Shown here: piece by piece, positions 22,874 to 34,729 of the stretch
Layout: every line of letters starts with the position of its first letter
Position numbering within the stretch: the stretch's first letter is position 1
Source: Piscicola geometra
Lineage: Eukaryota; Annelida; Clitellata; Hirudinida; Piscicolidae
Length of the DNA stretch: 64,000 nt
Direction of reading: 5' to 3'
Assembly: GCA_943735955.1 (NCBI GenBank)
Contig: OX030959.1
Coordinates: forward strand, 8,662,106 to 8,726,105
Notes under the pieces: generated by a model
What the model saw: the letters and a program-made list of their open reading frames with translations, nothing else
What the model was told of the DNA's origin: nothing
Databases searched by the model: none
Program-made: the position numbers and the translations under genes

Positions 22874-25800
22874 ATGGCCAGCACATACCTTCTGTTTTTG
22901 GCCGTAATGGTGATGGCTGCAGTGGTACAAACCACGAGAAGTATGAACTTCATTTGACATCTCATTAATCAAAACATAACATCTGCTTATCATCATTCAC
23001 ACCTCCATTAAATTTGAAATACTTTTTTTAGAGCTGTGCTTTAATCTACGTTAACTTTCGATTAACGCGTTAATCAATTAAAGATCGTTAAAATATTTTA
23101 ACAAATTTAAAACGCATTTAACAGTTTTAATGCATTTAAACTTATCCAAATTAAAATCTTTTTTGCTGTTTTGGTTACATTTTATAACACAAACACTACT
23201 AGTTTACAGTCAACAAACGAATGGAAAAATTGCAGTTCATCAAAAAACTTTTTATTTATTGAAGATTTGCAACAGAACTTATAAGGGGTGAAAAATACTT
23301 GAAATTTTCAATAGTGTTACTTGCAATTTATAACTTTAAACAAAAAATATGCACTTCAGAAGATTATCCAACTCATGTCATTCGTTTCACAGACCAACTT
23401 TTTCACAAATTAGAGCAGAGAATAAATAATCAGAATATCCAATGGTCAAAAATTGCCACATCATTAGACCCAAGATTTAAAATTTTGAAACGTTTTAAAA
23501 AAATGAAAAAGTTGAAAAAACTATAAGAAGAAAAAACTCAAAAACTATACAGCTTTCACCAAACATAAAAAATACGAACATATGTAACTTCAGATTTTGA
23601 AAATGAAGATAACTCAATGATTACTAAGTCAATCACTAAACGTTATAGAAATGAATTTGAAGTAGGCTTTGAGAGTTGTTCTCTTGTTTGGTTGCAACAA
23701 CACAAAGGGACATATCCGACCTTTGCAAAACTGGCAAGAAATTACTTGTCATCTTCTGCAAGTACAGTTCCATGGGAACGTCTATTCAGCTTGTCAGGAC
23801 ACATAGGTAGCAAGAAAAGAGCCTCTTTAGATCCAACTAATGTTGAAAAACTTGTTTGCTTGAGTAACTGACTCAAAATGGATGTGTGAAAGTGGCATTT
23901 TTTATCCTTCATGGATTCGTTTTTATTCTTTCATATGTGGATTAATTTTTTGCTTTAGTAACAGGCACAAAAATGATGTATGACAATTGCATTTTTTTTC
24001 ATTTATGAATTCTTTTTTTTTCTTTAAAATGTAAATCACTTTTTATAAAAAAATTCTAATAAAATTGTTACTGCATTTTTAAGAATTTTTTTTAAAAACT
24101 ATTTTATACTAATGTCAAATATTCTAAAAACCTTACGTTAAAATACGATTAACGCACGATAAAAAATGTCAATCGAACGATTAACGGCGATTAAAATTTT
24201 TAATCGTGGAACAGCTTTTTTTTTATTCATTCACACTTCCATTACATTTCAAAATACTTTTTTCATCATTCCCATTAAAAAAATTCAAAAACCAAAAAAC
24301 TCCACAACTACCATCGATGCCTGCTTGTAGGTGACGAAGCCTTCATCACTTACTTCGAGGGGTACAGCCAATGGAGCGACGTGGCGAAGGGCCGATGGGT
24401 GGTGTCCAGTAAAGATGTGAAGGAGATCAAAAGGCTTTACTTAAAATTCTGTCTTTGTGATCTCTCGGAAATTGGTGGGTTTTGATTGTGCATTATAAAA
24501 CTTCCTTATTAAACTTTATTAGTTTATATCAAACTCAAACAAAATTCGTTGTCTCTCCTTACAATTTTTCTTTTTTTTAAAGTTTCTATTTTTTTCATGT
24601 CTTTTTTTCTACTCTCTCCACGCTTCCATCTTTTTCCTTATTCGATTTTTTCCTAAACATTTTCAATTTTTCCTAACATTCTTTTTTTTCAACCACAGAT
24701 TTGAACCAATTTGAAGTCTCAGTAAAAAAAGGAAACAGAGGTCTGGGAAGTTGTCGCATGACTACAAACACGACCAAGCTGATCGTAGAGGGAAAGGTGC
24801 AGTTTGACTGTCGGGATGCCAAAGTCGACCGACTGACTGGCGAGTATCTAGATGTGACAGTCTCTCATAAAAGCAGTTTGAAGATGTCTCAAGACAGCCT
24901 GGAAACGATACATGTTGAGTTTCTTGACCAAAAACATGACTCTACAGAGGGTGAGAATTGGGCTTTAGAAAGATTTTGAAGTCTAAAATGAAGTTTACTT
25001 ATAATTTTGAAGTCTACTGTGAATAATATTTATAATTTTTAAAACTTGCGTGTTTACTTTATTTCATTACTGATAATATTTAAATACCTCACAGTCTTTT
25101 CTAATTTCAATTCTCCATAAAAGTTCATCGTCCCAACAGTGGAGCTTGCCTTAGGAGCATACCCGAAAAGTATTTTCTCAAATATTATTGGAGGGAACCA
25201 AAACGTTCCTTTTCCTTCTGCACCCATCATCTTCACCATCGACAAGAGCCCCGAAGGACACGCCGACTTGGAAAGTGTCCTGGTCATCATGCTGCCGAGC
25301 CAGTATCGCCTCCTGAAGATTGACTTGAACTACAGAAAGCAAGGACAAGGTGGGTTGTTGCAATTGAGAGTGAGAGTTTTTTCTTCGGGAAGTTTTGGTA
25401 AAGCATCGTTTTCGGTGTCGGTAGTGAAGAAATACAATGTGTTAGCACATTCAAAGACGACTGAAGAGTGGTTGAGAATGCCAAGGCTGGAAAGAAGGAG
25501 GAAGAAGTAGAAGCAGATATGAAGAGCTTGGAAAGCGATCTGGAGAGAAAACAAGAAGGGTTTGTTTCACTGTACAAGGAAGTCTTCAACATAATGAGAA
25601 ATAAGTGATTTCAGACTTTCTGTCAAATGAACCAGCATTTACGTGCGTCTGCGTCCGAACGCTGCCATCGACGACTGCAGCAAGGCCTTGCAGCTCAACC
25701 CTGACTCTGCCATGTTCTACAAGTGGAGTAGAAAATCTAAAGACTGCTGGGCAAGTGGGAAGAGAGCTACAAAAACTTGAGCATGGCACGTCAGCTGGAC

Positions 25801-28800
25801 TACGACGATGAGTGCATGGAGCAGGCGAAGAAGATGCTTTTGTGAGGCAGTGATTTGTGCTGGGGTGGTGCAAGAAGTGGTCACAATGTGTGGTGAATAA
25901 TGGTGATGGTAGTAGTTATGCTGGGTGATGATAGTAGTAGTTATTTATATCTATTAATTAATTATTTTTTTCAATACATTTTTAGTGTTTTCATTGTTGC
26001 CTATAGAGTTGTATTTTCATTCATAACCAAAAGATCTTGAAGCTCGGTATACACTTCGTTGTATTTTGATGTATTTATGAGAAAAAGTGTGAAATGAACA
26101 ACGATATTTTGCACATTTTGCCCTCAACCCCCGCAGGAACCACCCAAGCCGGAACGATTCGTTGCTTAGACGACTTTACCTTGACAACCCACAAAAGCGA
26201 TCTCGCCAGCTTTCTTGCAAGCAAGTTTGACAAGAAATTTTTGTATTCTGCTCTTAAGCGAGTAGACTTTAAAGCAAGCAATGACTTCACGAGTTGTCGA
26301 TCCAAAAACGTAACATTCTGGGGCGGTGTCGATGAGGTCGGCATGGTAGTGATCAAGGGACACGATGCAACTTTCGCTTTGAAAGACATAGAAGAGCTTC
26401 GAGTGTATACTTTGAATGGTCAAAATATTCAAATTAGTGAGTTTTTTATTGGTTGAACTAACGATAATGCCGAATATCATGAAGCGTAAAATCACAGACA
26501 CACAAGCACGCAACACACGCCAGGTGAAACTCAAGTGAAAAAGACGAACCCAAACTTCGCATCAAATACTTGGCAAAAAGCTCCCTTCAAAGTGCTCCTC
26601 ATTGGACATGATACTGTTGTGATTGATATGATTGAAAGCTTGTACGTGAACAAGATTTCAATCCAATTTGATCCCAAAAAAGAAGGTGAATGGCTGAATA
26701 GGATTGAAAGCAGAAAAGAAATTCCGATGTAGTTCTATCTACAAGGCGCATTTATTAAATTGGCATAATAATTAGTTTCAATAGGTTCTGAATGAAAAAT
26801 AACATGTTTTACTCTTAGTGCGTTCTTAAATCTCTATAATTCATTGAATGATAATTATTTTTTTATACACTTATTAATTACCATAATTCTTATTAGTGTT
26901 TTTTTATAACTGAATTTGAACCCAAGATATTAACAAAAATCCCATACCGACAACAACTATAAGTTATAACAACTACCACAAAAACCCCACAGTCTACGAC
27001 AATCTGCGCCTTTTGATCTTCTTGGGCAGCAGCAGCATCGTCGACTCAAGCGTTCATATTCTCCTCCAAAAAGCTACACTCGTCTACGTGTTCGAGCCAG
27101 ATTCAGTGAAAGTGAGGCCTGGCCTTGAAAACAAGTTTGAGTTTCTTGGCGACTGGATAAAAAGCCGATATTTGATCATCAAAAACATGGACGGACTGAT
27201 AAGCAATACATTATTCCAGAACATTGCAATAACTGTTATACAAACTCCTGGCTCTGGACAAGTGACTGAACAGACAGGTTTGTATCTGGAGTGGTTGAGG
27301 GCTTTTGTTTTGCGGCTGAGAATCTTGTCAGAAGTCTCATTTTTTTAGATATTCCATTCCAGTTCATTGATTTTTTCCTCTGTAAAAGCTATTTTAAAAC
27401 TATAAATAAGAGCTATCAAATGTTTCACGACTGTTCAGCCAACCGCAGCTATCATATACCTAGTGATGCGGTGTTTCACGACTTATGTAGTGTGATTGGT
27501 CCCTCAGTTGCGTGCCTTGGCACAATATAAATAGCAGAGTCGGCGATCTGCTGCAAATCTTGGGGGTCCTACTCAGCATGAACATTCTGGGGAGAAGGGT
27601 CCTGGGCTCCAGAACTCCTCCCCTCATTTAAAAAAACTTTTTTAAACTTCTGTTTTGATACGATTATTTAAGAAAGCAAAAAACAGTTTTGTTTCAGACT
27701 ATCACTATAAATTGACATACTCACAATGTATTACTATATAGACATTCCGTTTTATGCCATGGTTGACGATTATGCTCGTATCAAAACAAGAATTTAATAA
27801 TATTTTTATTAACAAAAGCGAGGGGAGGGGTCCACATCAAAGCGAACCCCCTCACATCCAAAAAGTGGAATGTTCGGACCCCAGGATCCCCCAAGATCAC
27901 AGCTCATGATAAATAGCATGGGCGGCGATCCTGGGGGGGTCCAGGGGTCAGGACTCCCCCAGGATCGCCGCCCATGTGAAGGGGTATTTAACTAAGCAAA
28001 GAATATTTTTGTTTTAGACAGATATTTTTGTTTTAGACAGATATCACAATAACTACACATCATGGGCGGCGATTCTGGGGCGATCCTGGGGTTTATTAAT
28101 TATTATTATTATTATTTATTAAATAGGCATCATTTTATTATTTATTTCATAACAGCTATAGTTACAATGAAACTACATGAACTTTCACAGTTACCGTTAG
28201 TCTTGAGCCAGAAAAGCCGAAACTTCCTACGCCTGACCAAGCTCTGCAAATCATTGAGATCAAAGTTTTCCTCACGCAACCCGTGAAGTTTCTCGTCGTG
28301 GGCATAGGTTGCGGATCTATCTGATAGAAATATTGTGATGTAACTCGTTTAATAAGTGTTTATTAATTAACTGATTTTGGAAGCTTAACAATGATTTATT
28401 TAAATAATTATTTCAATTAAGTAATTATTTCAATTAAGTAATTATTCCAATTAAATAATTATTCCAGTTAAATAATTATTCCAATTAAATAATTATTCCA
28501 ATTAAATAATTATTCCAATTAAATAATTATTCCAATTAACTAATTATTCCAATTAACTAATTATTCCAATTAACTAATTATTCCAATTAACTAATTATTC
28601 CAATTAACTAATTATTCCAATTAACTAATTATTTTATTCTAAATGATTATTTTATTTTAAATAATTATTTAATTTTAAATAATTATTTAATTTTAAATAA
28701 TTATTTTCTTTTAAATAATTATTTTCTTTTAAATAATTATTTTCTTTTAAATAATTATTTAATTTTGAATAATTGTTTAATTTAAATAATTACTTTGTTT

Positions 28801-31800
28801 TTATTAGTTATTTTACTTAAATAACATTTTTTATATATTTTTTCCCCCTAAATATTTTTTTCTCTTGACAGAACTGGCAAGAAGAGACATCGAGATATTC
28901 ATTACAACAAATAGTGACCCAACTGCGTGAGTGACGGCTTGTGCTCTCAATAGGCACTTACTTATGTTCCTAAGTGTTCGCATTCGATGCTGCTTCCCAA
29001 CAAGAAAAGTTTCTGAAAACCCCAAAATGATAATTTAGCAGTTTTTTTATTTTTTATCTGACTCACTTAAATTGTTTGAACAATAAAATATTTATTTTTG
29101 ACCAGGGTACAAGATTGGGTGAGATGCAAAATCATGCAAGGCTCTAGTGTAAGATTTTGATGATGATGATGTTGGTTGTGCTGATGATAATGATGATGAT
29201 GATGATGATGATAATGATGATGATAATGGCGGTGGGTCAAAGTAGGCACGAACAAATGCAAGCGCAGACGACACTGGAGTGTGAGCGAGAAGTCTCGGGG
29301 AAGGTGTACCTAGTGCTCAAGTTCCCGAAGGTGCTCATCACCGGACACATCGAAGCGACCATCAAGTTCCTCGACCGGCAGCAAAGTGTAATCAGTGAGT
29401 GCGCTTTCTTCTCATCATTTGAAATGTATATTTTTGTATTATTAAGTTATTCATAAGCTTTAAAGAGTATTATTTTTTAACCTTTTTCATTGATTGCTGG
29501 TAAACAAAAACCTGCCTCGAAATAATGCCAATCTATTTAACTTGCATTATATCAACCCTTAATCAGTTGAGGTGGGAGTGGTGGTGACGCCCGCCAATGC
29601 TCCCAGACCTGACCAAACTGTCGGAATTTTCCACGTGCAAGTCTCAATGCAGAAGCAAGTGAAATGGATCATTCTGGACAATGGTTAAAGTTATAATATT
29701 AAAATTGTTTAAATTGTTTAGTTTTACCTTTTAAAGCAATTATTGTAATTAATCAATTTATTATCATTCGTTTTGATTGTCAGTTTTTTAGTTTTTTTCC
29801 GCTATTTACCGCAGGAAGGTTTGTGATTGAGAATAAAATCGAGGTGTTCCTGAGCAGAAGTGGCGACCCCAAAGCGTGAGTCGCAGCTTCGAATGCGCTC
29901 GCAGCATTTGTTTCGAAGCTTTTTCATATTATGACAATTCAAAAATTTCGTAAAAGGAGCTGTAAAGACTAAGAATTCTAAAATCTACTAATTATGGCAA
30001 TTTGATAGGCCGTTCATAATTGAACCAGGTTCCTTGATTGGGTGCGTTGTGTCAAACCTGCCGGTTCTGCCGTTGGACAAGATGGAAAGGTTCGAAGATG
30101 GTGATGATGATGATTATGGTGGTTGTGATGGTGGTCATGATGATGAGGATTATGACGATTAAAATTAACGAAATAGCTTGTTTTCTCATTGGTCAGAAAG
30201 ACACACAACCACAGGTGAGACTAGAATGTGAGAAGGAATTATCGGGAGAACTTTTCATTGTCTTCAAGTACTCTAGCGCCTCAATCACAAGCGAACAAGT
30301 TTTCAGTGTGGTATTTATGGACGCTCAGCAAATATCCATCGGTGAGCTTGAACTGATGATATTCTTATTTGAAACTCGTGTTTTATCGTATGTAAAGAAG
30401 CTGCTTTTTTAGTGACATTATCTGGCCTTAATTAGATTCCAAACCGAAAATTTTATGCGTTTTAAGTTATTTTGATTCACAAATTGGTTTATAGTTTTAG
30501 AAATGTATTTTAGAATAGTTAACTAATGAATGAATATAAATGAGAATCTATTTTTATAAATTATAAAATGAACCAATGCCGTGACAGGGCAAGCAAGAAT
30601 TACTATCGGAAATGCCAAAGTAGACATTGGACCAAGAGAAGGCATAAGTATTCAAATCGTGGAAATTGGAGAGATAGTAGAGCAACCAGTGCAATACATA
30701 ACCATTGACATGGGTGAGAGCTTTTTGTCATCTTGTGACATTTTTTAATAATAGGAATAGTTTATAATATTCGTAGAATTATATTAAAGAAATGATTCGA
30801 AAATAAAAAAAGAATGATATAATCATGATTCAAATATTATTTGACTTTTCTTCACAGAAGCTGATAAGCTAGGTTTGAGCTTCGAGATATTCATTAGTCA
30901 AACCAAGGATACTTCCGAGTAATCAAGACGATTTCAATTCGCATTTCATAATTTATTGTTTAAAAGAAAAGTTCATGCGTTTTTTTAGCTCCAAAATATT
31001 TTTCCAATTTATGCTAGAACTTTAAATTTGAAATTATTTTTTTTAACAATTCATCCAGTCCTAGCAAGTGGGTGAGGTGCGTCAAGCAAGCAGACGTTGG
31101 AAGCGACGGAAAGGTGGAAAAGATATTGACGAGGAAGGGAAAAATCGATTAATTTCTCAAATATTCTATCATCTAAACAATGAAACTCTTCTATGACCCA
31201 CTGCTTTCAGCCAATTAAAGCTCTTTGTAAAATTGCAGGCTCAGTTTAAATGCGACAAAGCATTGTCTGGCAAGGTGTACTTGCTAATCAGGTTCCCCAC
31301 CGACTCCGTCAGCATCCAAAACCACATCTCAATCAAGCTGCTAAACCCTCAGAAATCGCTTATCCGTAAGTGCGGTTCTCGTTTTGAGTTTTTTTATTTG
31401 TAAGATAAAAAGTTGAAATGAATGAGTTAAATAAAGTAATAATTATAAAAAAGGATCCTACACTTTTGTTTGAGATGTTCTCGAATGGGAGTCAAATGAC
31501 TAAAATAAATGTTCATGTTAATTTAAAATATATTCAATCTACGACTAAAAAAATTGACAGTCGATATTATTGTGACTCTGAAGACAGTAAAAATTTATTT
31601 CCCACCGACCAAACCCACCACGGATGAAGAATTTGTTCAGTTTGAGGTTCTCCCCTCTTTTTCCCGGCCCGTCAAATTCCTCAGAATAACAATGGGTAAC
31701 ATATCAGGCTTTTAAAATAGAGTAATCAGATTTTTTAATTATTCGTTGACATTCAATTCTGTATTTAACATGTTTTAAATTCTGAAACCAAGGTAACTAT

Positions 31801-34728
31801 ATCATCGAATACAAGTACGAAGTTTTCATCAGTCCCTCCAACGATCCAAACAGGTAATTTCGGACTAAAATTAAATAATGATCGTGATTGTAAAAATAAA
31901 GATTATTTATTTTTTATGACATTCAGCTATCAAAGATGGGTCAGGTGCATGGTGAAGGAGGACGCGCCTGCAGGGACGATTAACCAGGTGGAATTATGAA
32001 AATGCTATTTCAAAGTTTATATATTCATAATCTCAACCACAAATTCGCCAATTCACTCTACTGCCATCAACGTTATCATCACTACTTCTCCCTCAATCGG
32101 TACAAGCCAGCTAAAACATTGCCCCTCTATCATCTTATCACCATCATTCCATCATCTTTTCATTTTCCCTTTACTTTTATTTCTCCGAAGATCACTTTTG
32201 AATGTGAAAGGGAAGTGCAAGGCACGAACTTTCTAGTTCTGAGGAGTCTGAGAAGCACTCTTTATGTCCCAATGACGCTGGAGATGTTTTTCCTCACCAG
32301 TCAATTCCAGCTCGTTGGTTCGTCTCTGCTTCTGTTTCAGTTTGAGAATTAACCGATTGAATTCAATCATGCGCTTCAATTATTTTTGCAAATATGTTGC
32401 ATATAACTCGATGTTTGTGCTTTCTTATGAAGGTCCCTGTAGGAGCTACTACAGCTTCCCAAAATACCATTTCAGTTTCGACGAAAGTGGAGATCCGTTC
32501 TGCCGATCCGCAATCAAACAACATGGGTGCATGGAGCTCAGTTGGCTTAGGAAGATTGCTTACCATGAACAAGATCAAAATGGTCTTCAAAGGTGCGCCT
32601 GCGTGTGTTCAGTTTGGCTTTAGTGGCGTTTGTTTGGTCTAAAGGAAGGGGGTCAGTATGACTGTCATGCCTCAGTGTTTTTCGGTGTGTTTCAGTGATT
32701 ATCTCGATGAAAACATTCCTTAAAACAAACGTGAAGCACACGCCTTGCAGCAACAATCTTCACCAGACGTGCCCGCTCAGACCAACTACATCTCGCCGTT
32801 CGTGATCTACGTCTCGAAGGTCCAAGTGAGAGACTTTGATCACATCTACCAAGTGGCGACGTTCTGCAGACTGCATACGGCGTCCAGACGAATAGTTTCT
32901 GCGTATTCGAGCGAAACGACGTTCATTTATGTGTGCAGTGAGCCGAGGTCAGTTGAAATGCAGTACTTGCACATCAGTGCAAACCCCAATTACAGGTTTC
33001 ATGCTTCGGAGCTGAAGGGCTCGCTGAGCTTGTTTGACGTCAACCAGGAAGGTTAGTTTTGAGAGCTTTGCTGGGCAAAGACTGCTTCTGTTTGGTGATC
33101 ATTTAATTTCAATCCATGCATCCATGCATCCATCTATACATTGATCTATCCATCTATCCATCTACCCATTTACCCACCCATCCAACCATTCATCCATCAA
33201 TCCATCCATCCATCCATCCATCCATCCATCCATCCATCCATCCATCCATCCATCCATCCATCCATCCATCCATCCATCCATCCATCCATCCATCCATCCA
33301 TCCATCCATCCATCCATCCATCCATCCATCCATCCATCCATCCATCCATCCATCCATCCATCCATCCATCCATCCATCCATCCATCCATCCATCCATCCA
33401 TCCATCCATCCATCCATCCATCCATCCATCCATCCATCCATCAATCAATCCATCCATCCATTTATCCATCCATCCATTTATCCATCTATCCATTTATCCA
33501 TATATTCATCCATCCATCCATCCATCCATTCATCCATCCATCCATCCATCCATCCATCCATCCATCCATCCATCCATCCATCCATCCATCCATCCATCCA
33601 TCCATCCATCCATCCATCCATCCATCCATCCATCCATCCATCCATCCATCCATTCATCCATCCATCCATTCATCCATCCATCCATCCCTTCACTTACAGT
33701 TGCTTCCTTCACTTTAACGGTATCGATACAAAAAACGCCTCCTACGAATAATCAAATGTCTCTTTCAACTATGCAAGTTGGCAATTTCATGGTTGTTGCC
33801 TTGAAGTTTGCGTCACCATTGCAAAATGCCTTGCAATTTACGGTCACAAAGAGAGGTGAATGTGTGTTCAGAAAGGGTAGGAGAGGGTAAAAGAGTGGGT
33901 GAAAGGGTGCCTAAAAATTATTGGAGGTTTTCAAAAAGTAAAAACAGTGAAAGCAAAATAATAAAAAAACTCGACTTCTACGACTTCCACAACTGCTTCC
34001 CCAACAACCACTCTTACCTACAATTGCCTTCCAAAACACCACAACAATGTACAGAACAACCACAACAGAAACTTAAACAACTACCACAACACCGATTACC
34101 AACATACCCACAACCACCACAAAAACGTATTTATACAACAACATCCACAGATGGTGTGGCGAATGCAGATAAATGGGAAGTGTTTCTTGTTGGAACTGAA
34201 CTAAGTCAAAGTCAACTCAACGATAAAATTGGCTCTCTAAGCACTAGGGGAAGTTTCTTCGGTATGTAGAACTCGTCTCATGTAGAACTCGTCTCATTTA
34301 GAACTCGGCTTATTTAGAACTCGGTTCATTTAGAAATAATTTCATTCACAACTCAGGACTTGGAAACAAATGCACCTTAAGCAGCGGAAGAAGCCAAGAA
34401 GCCGTGTATGACTGTCCCAGGCAGTACTCGCAACAACTGGTGCTCTTGTACAACACTGTCCACCTGAGCCGCTTCATCACGGGAACGGGCAGCCAGATTT
34501 TTGTGACTAGGTATACAATGAAAGGAACTTCAGAAAACCGACAAATTTGTTAGTAGACGTTTTAAAGAAGATTTCATTGTTTGAGAATTAATTTTGAAGT
34601 TTAGTATATATTATATATTTTTTATTTAATCAAATTTACTAAACTCTTAAATTCTGTTTTTTTACAGTCAGTTTCACCTACGAAATGACCTACAGTTCCA
34701 TGCAAACCCATTATACGACTTAGAATAA
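22874..34728 (+). CDS. Secreted 1265-residue protein of nine tandem units (divergent discoidin-like?)
   Basis: Coding exons: 22874-22940, 24331-24474, 24699-24950, 25140-25349, 26137-26436, 26524-26685, 26993-27277, 28191-28307, 28872-28926, 29106-29148, 29268-29394, 29567-29683, 29815-29875, 30029-30089, 30215-30341, 30588-30713, 30858-30918, 31059-31113, 31239-31365, 31561-31695, 31793-31853, 31927-31987, 32191-32317, 32443-32592, 32767-33051, 33700-33855, 34151-34261, 34357-34510 and 34668-34728. Their 3798 nt stay open and end on TAA. Residues 1-22 are a signal peptide ([20 protein letters not shown]). Nine units follow (about 23-154, 155-324, 325-473, 474-587, 588-709, 710-832, 833-960, 961-1105, 1106-1265), each bounded by phase-1 introns. 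A unit has a variable beta-rich part, then in the best-conserved copies IEVFLS..(D)P, W-V-R-C, ECE-x-x-x-SGK-x-Y-L-V and a final strand. The wording recalls the second half of F5/8C or F-type lectin domains, but the W-x-V-D-L-G half is missing, so the fold is inference. I do not recognise the protein. Confidence 0.82.
23030..24218 (+). mobile_element. hAT family A element inside intron 2
   Basis: Starts AGAGCTGTGCTTTAATCTAC and ends ...AATCGTGGAACAGCT, with ATTAACG-rich subterminal arms. The transposase C-terminal remnant is at 23420-23871: [16 protein letters not shown], then [16 protein letters not shown] and [18 protein letters not shown], the hAT dimerisation domain, preceded by stops. 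The element lies between two 37-39-bp imperfect direct repeats (22992-23028 and 24225-24263). Confidence 0.88.
25460..25843 (+). pseudogene. ST13: ST13/Hip-like TPR fragment in an intron
   Basis: Within the intron 25350-26136 a GC-richer block encodes, in two frames, the end of the TPR region of the Hsc70-interacting protein. One frame reads [20 protein letters not shown] and YKW (25658-25735); after a frameshift the other reads [20 protein letters not shown] and [13 protein letters not shown] to a stop at 25844. An upstream piece (about 25475-25560) resembles the acidic hinge ([10 protein letters not shown]). Hip/FAM10 proteins have exactly this NAAI.DC..A...NPDSA..YKW.(G)KA..LLG.WEE order. 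No introns interrupt the match, so I infer a retroposed, decayed copy or fragment. Confidence 0.78.
27420..27534 (+). mobile_element. SINE family 1 fragment, copy 4
   Basis: Contains TTCAGCCAACC, CTATCATATACCTAG, GATGCGGTGTTTCACGACTT and CAGTTGCGTGCC. The tRNA-like head is missing. The MITE at 27535 inserted at its 3' end. Confidence 0.75.
27535..27908. mobile_element. GGCGATC-family MITE with 8-bp target duplication
   Basis: Begins CAGAGTCGGCGATCTGC and ends GATCACAGCTCATG, flanked by the perfect 8-bp duplication ATAAATAG (27527-27534 and 27909-27916). The interior carries the family's typical inverted halves: CTTGTTTTGA..CG, ACACATTGTGAG-like and AGACAGCTATCA-like. It lies in the intron between exons 8 and 9 of the tandem-unit gene. 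Confidence 0.85.
27917..27976. repeat. 60-bp near-perfect palindrome made of GGCGATC-MITE ends
   Basis: Starts CATGGGCGGCGATCCTGGGG and ends with its reverse complement. The first 21 bases of each arm are perfectly complementary and GTCC continues the stem. It abuts the target duplication of the preceding MITE. It looks like two MITE termini left face to face after loss of the interior. A second partial end lies at 28062. Confidence 0.85.
28400..28800. repeat. 17-bp AT minisatellite
   Basis: About 20 copies of a unit with ATTATTCCAATTAACTA. The variant changes stepwise along the array (AATTAAGTA, AATTAAATA, AATTAACTA, then TTTTAAATA forms). It occupies most of the intron 28308-28871. Confidence 0.92.
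33112..33690. repeat. (CATC)n tetranucleotide tract
   Basis: About 140 CATC units, nearly perfect in two blocks separated by a degenerate stretch (33440-33530). It fills the intron 33052-33699 and stops about 10 bp before the splice acceptor at 33699. Long Ile-His-Pro-Ser and Met-Asp-Gly-Trp frames here are artefacts. Confidence 0.97.
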
Positions 34729-34729
34729 A
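34724..34729 (+). terminator. AATAAA overlapping the stop codon
   Basis: The hexamer includes the TAA stop (34726-34728) of the tandem-unit gene. If used, the 3' UTR would be only some 15-25 nt. Another AATAAA lies further downstream (about 34862). Confidence 0.4.

Noticed and set aside
29092..30208. His-rich and Met-rich frames over GAT/CAT repeats
   Set aside because: They read through (GATGAT)n in introns of the tandem-unit gene.
32433..32442. Acceptor TTATGAAG at 32432 for exon 25
   Set aside because: The resulting frame gives a Cys/Tyr-rich reading unlike other units; the acceptor CTGTAG at 32442 keeps phase 1 and a beta-strand pattern.
33116..33890. IHPS- and MDGW-repeat proteins on both strands
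   Set aside because: Readings of the (CATC)n tract inside an intron; the true exon begins at 33700.
34140..34269. Treating the open frame 33808-34269 as one exon
   Set aside because: The stretch 33856-34150 is T/C- and A/C-rich intron; the phase and conserved lengths require the acceptor at 34150.
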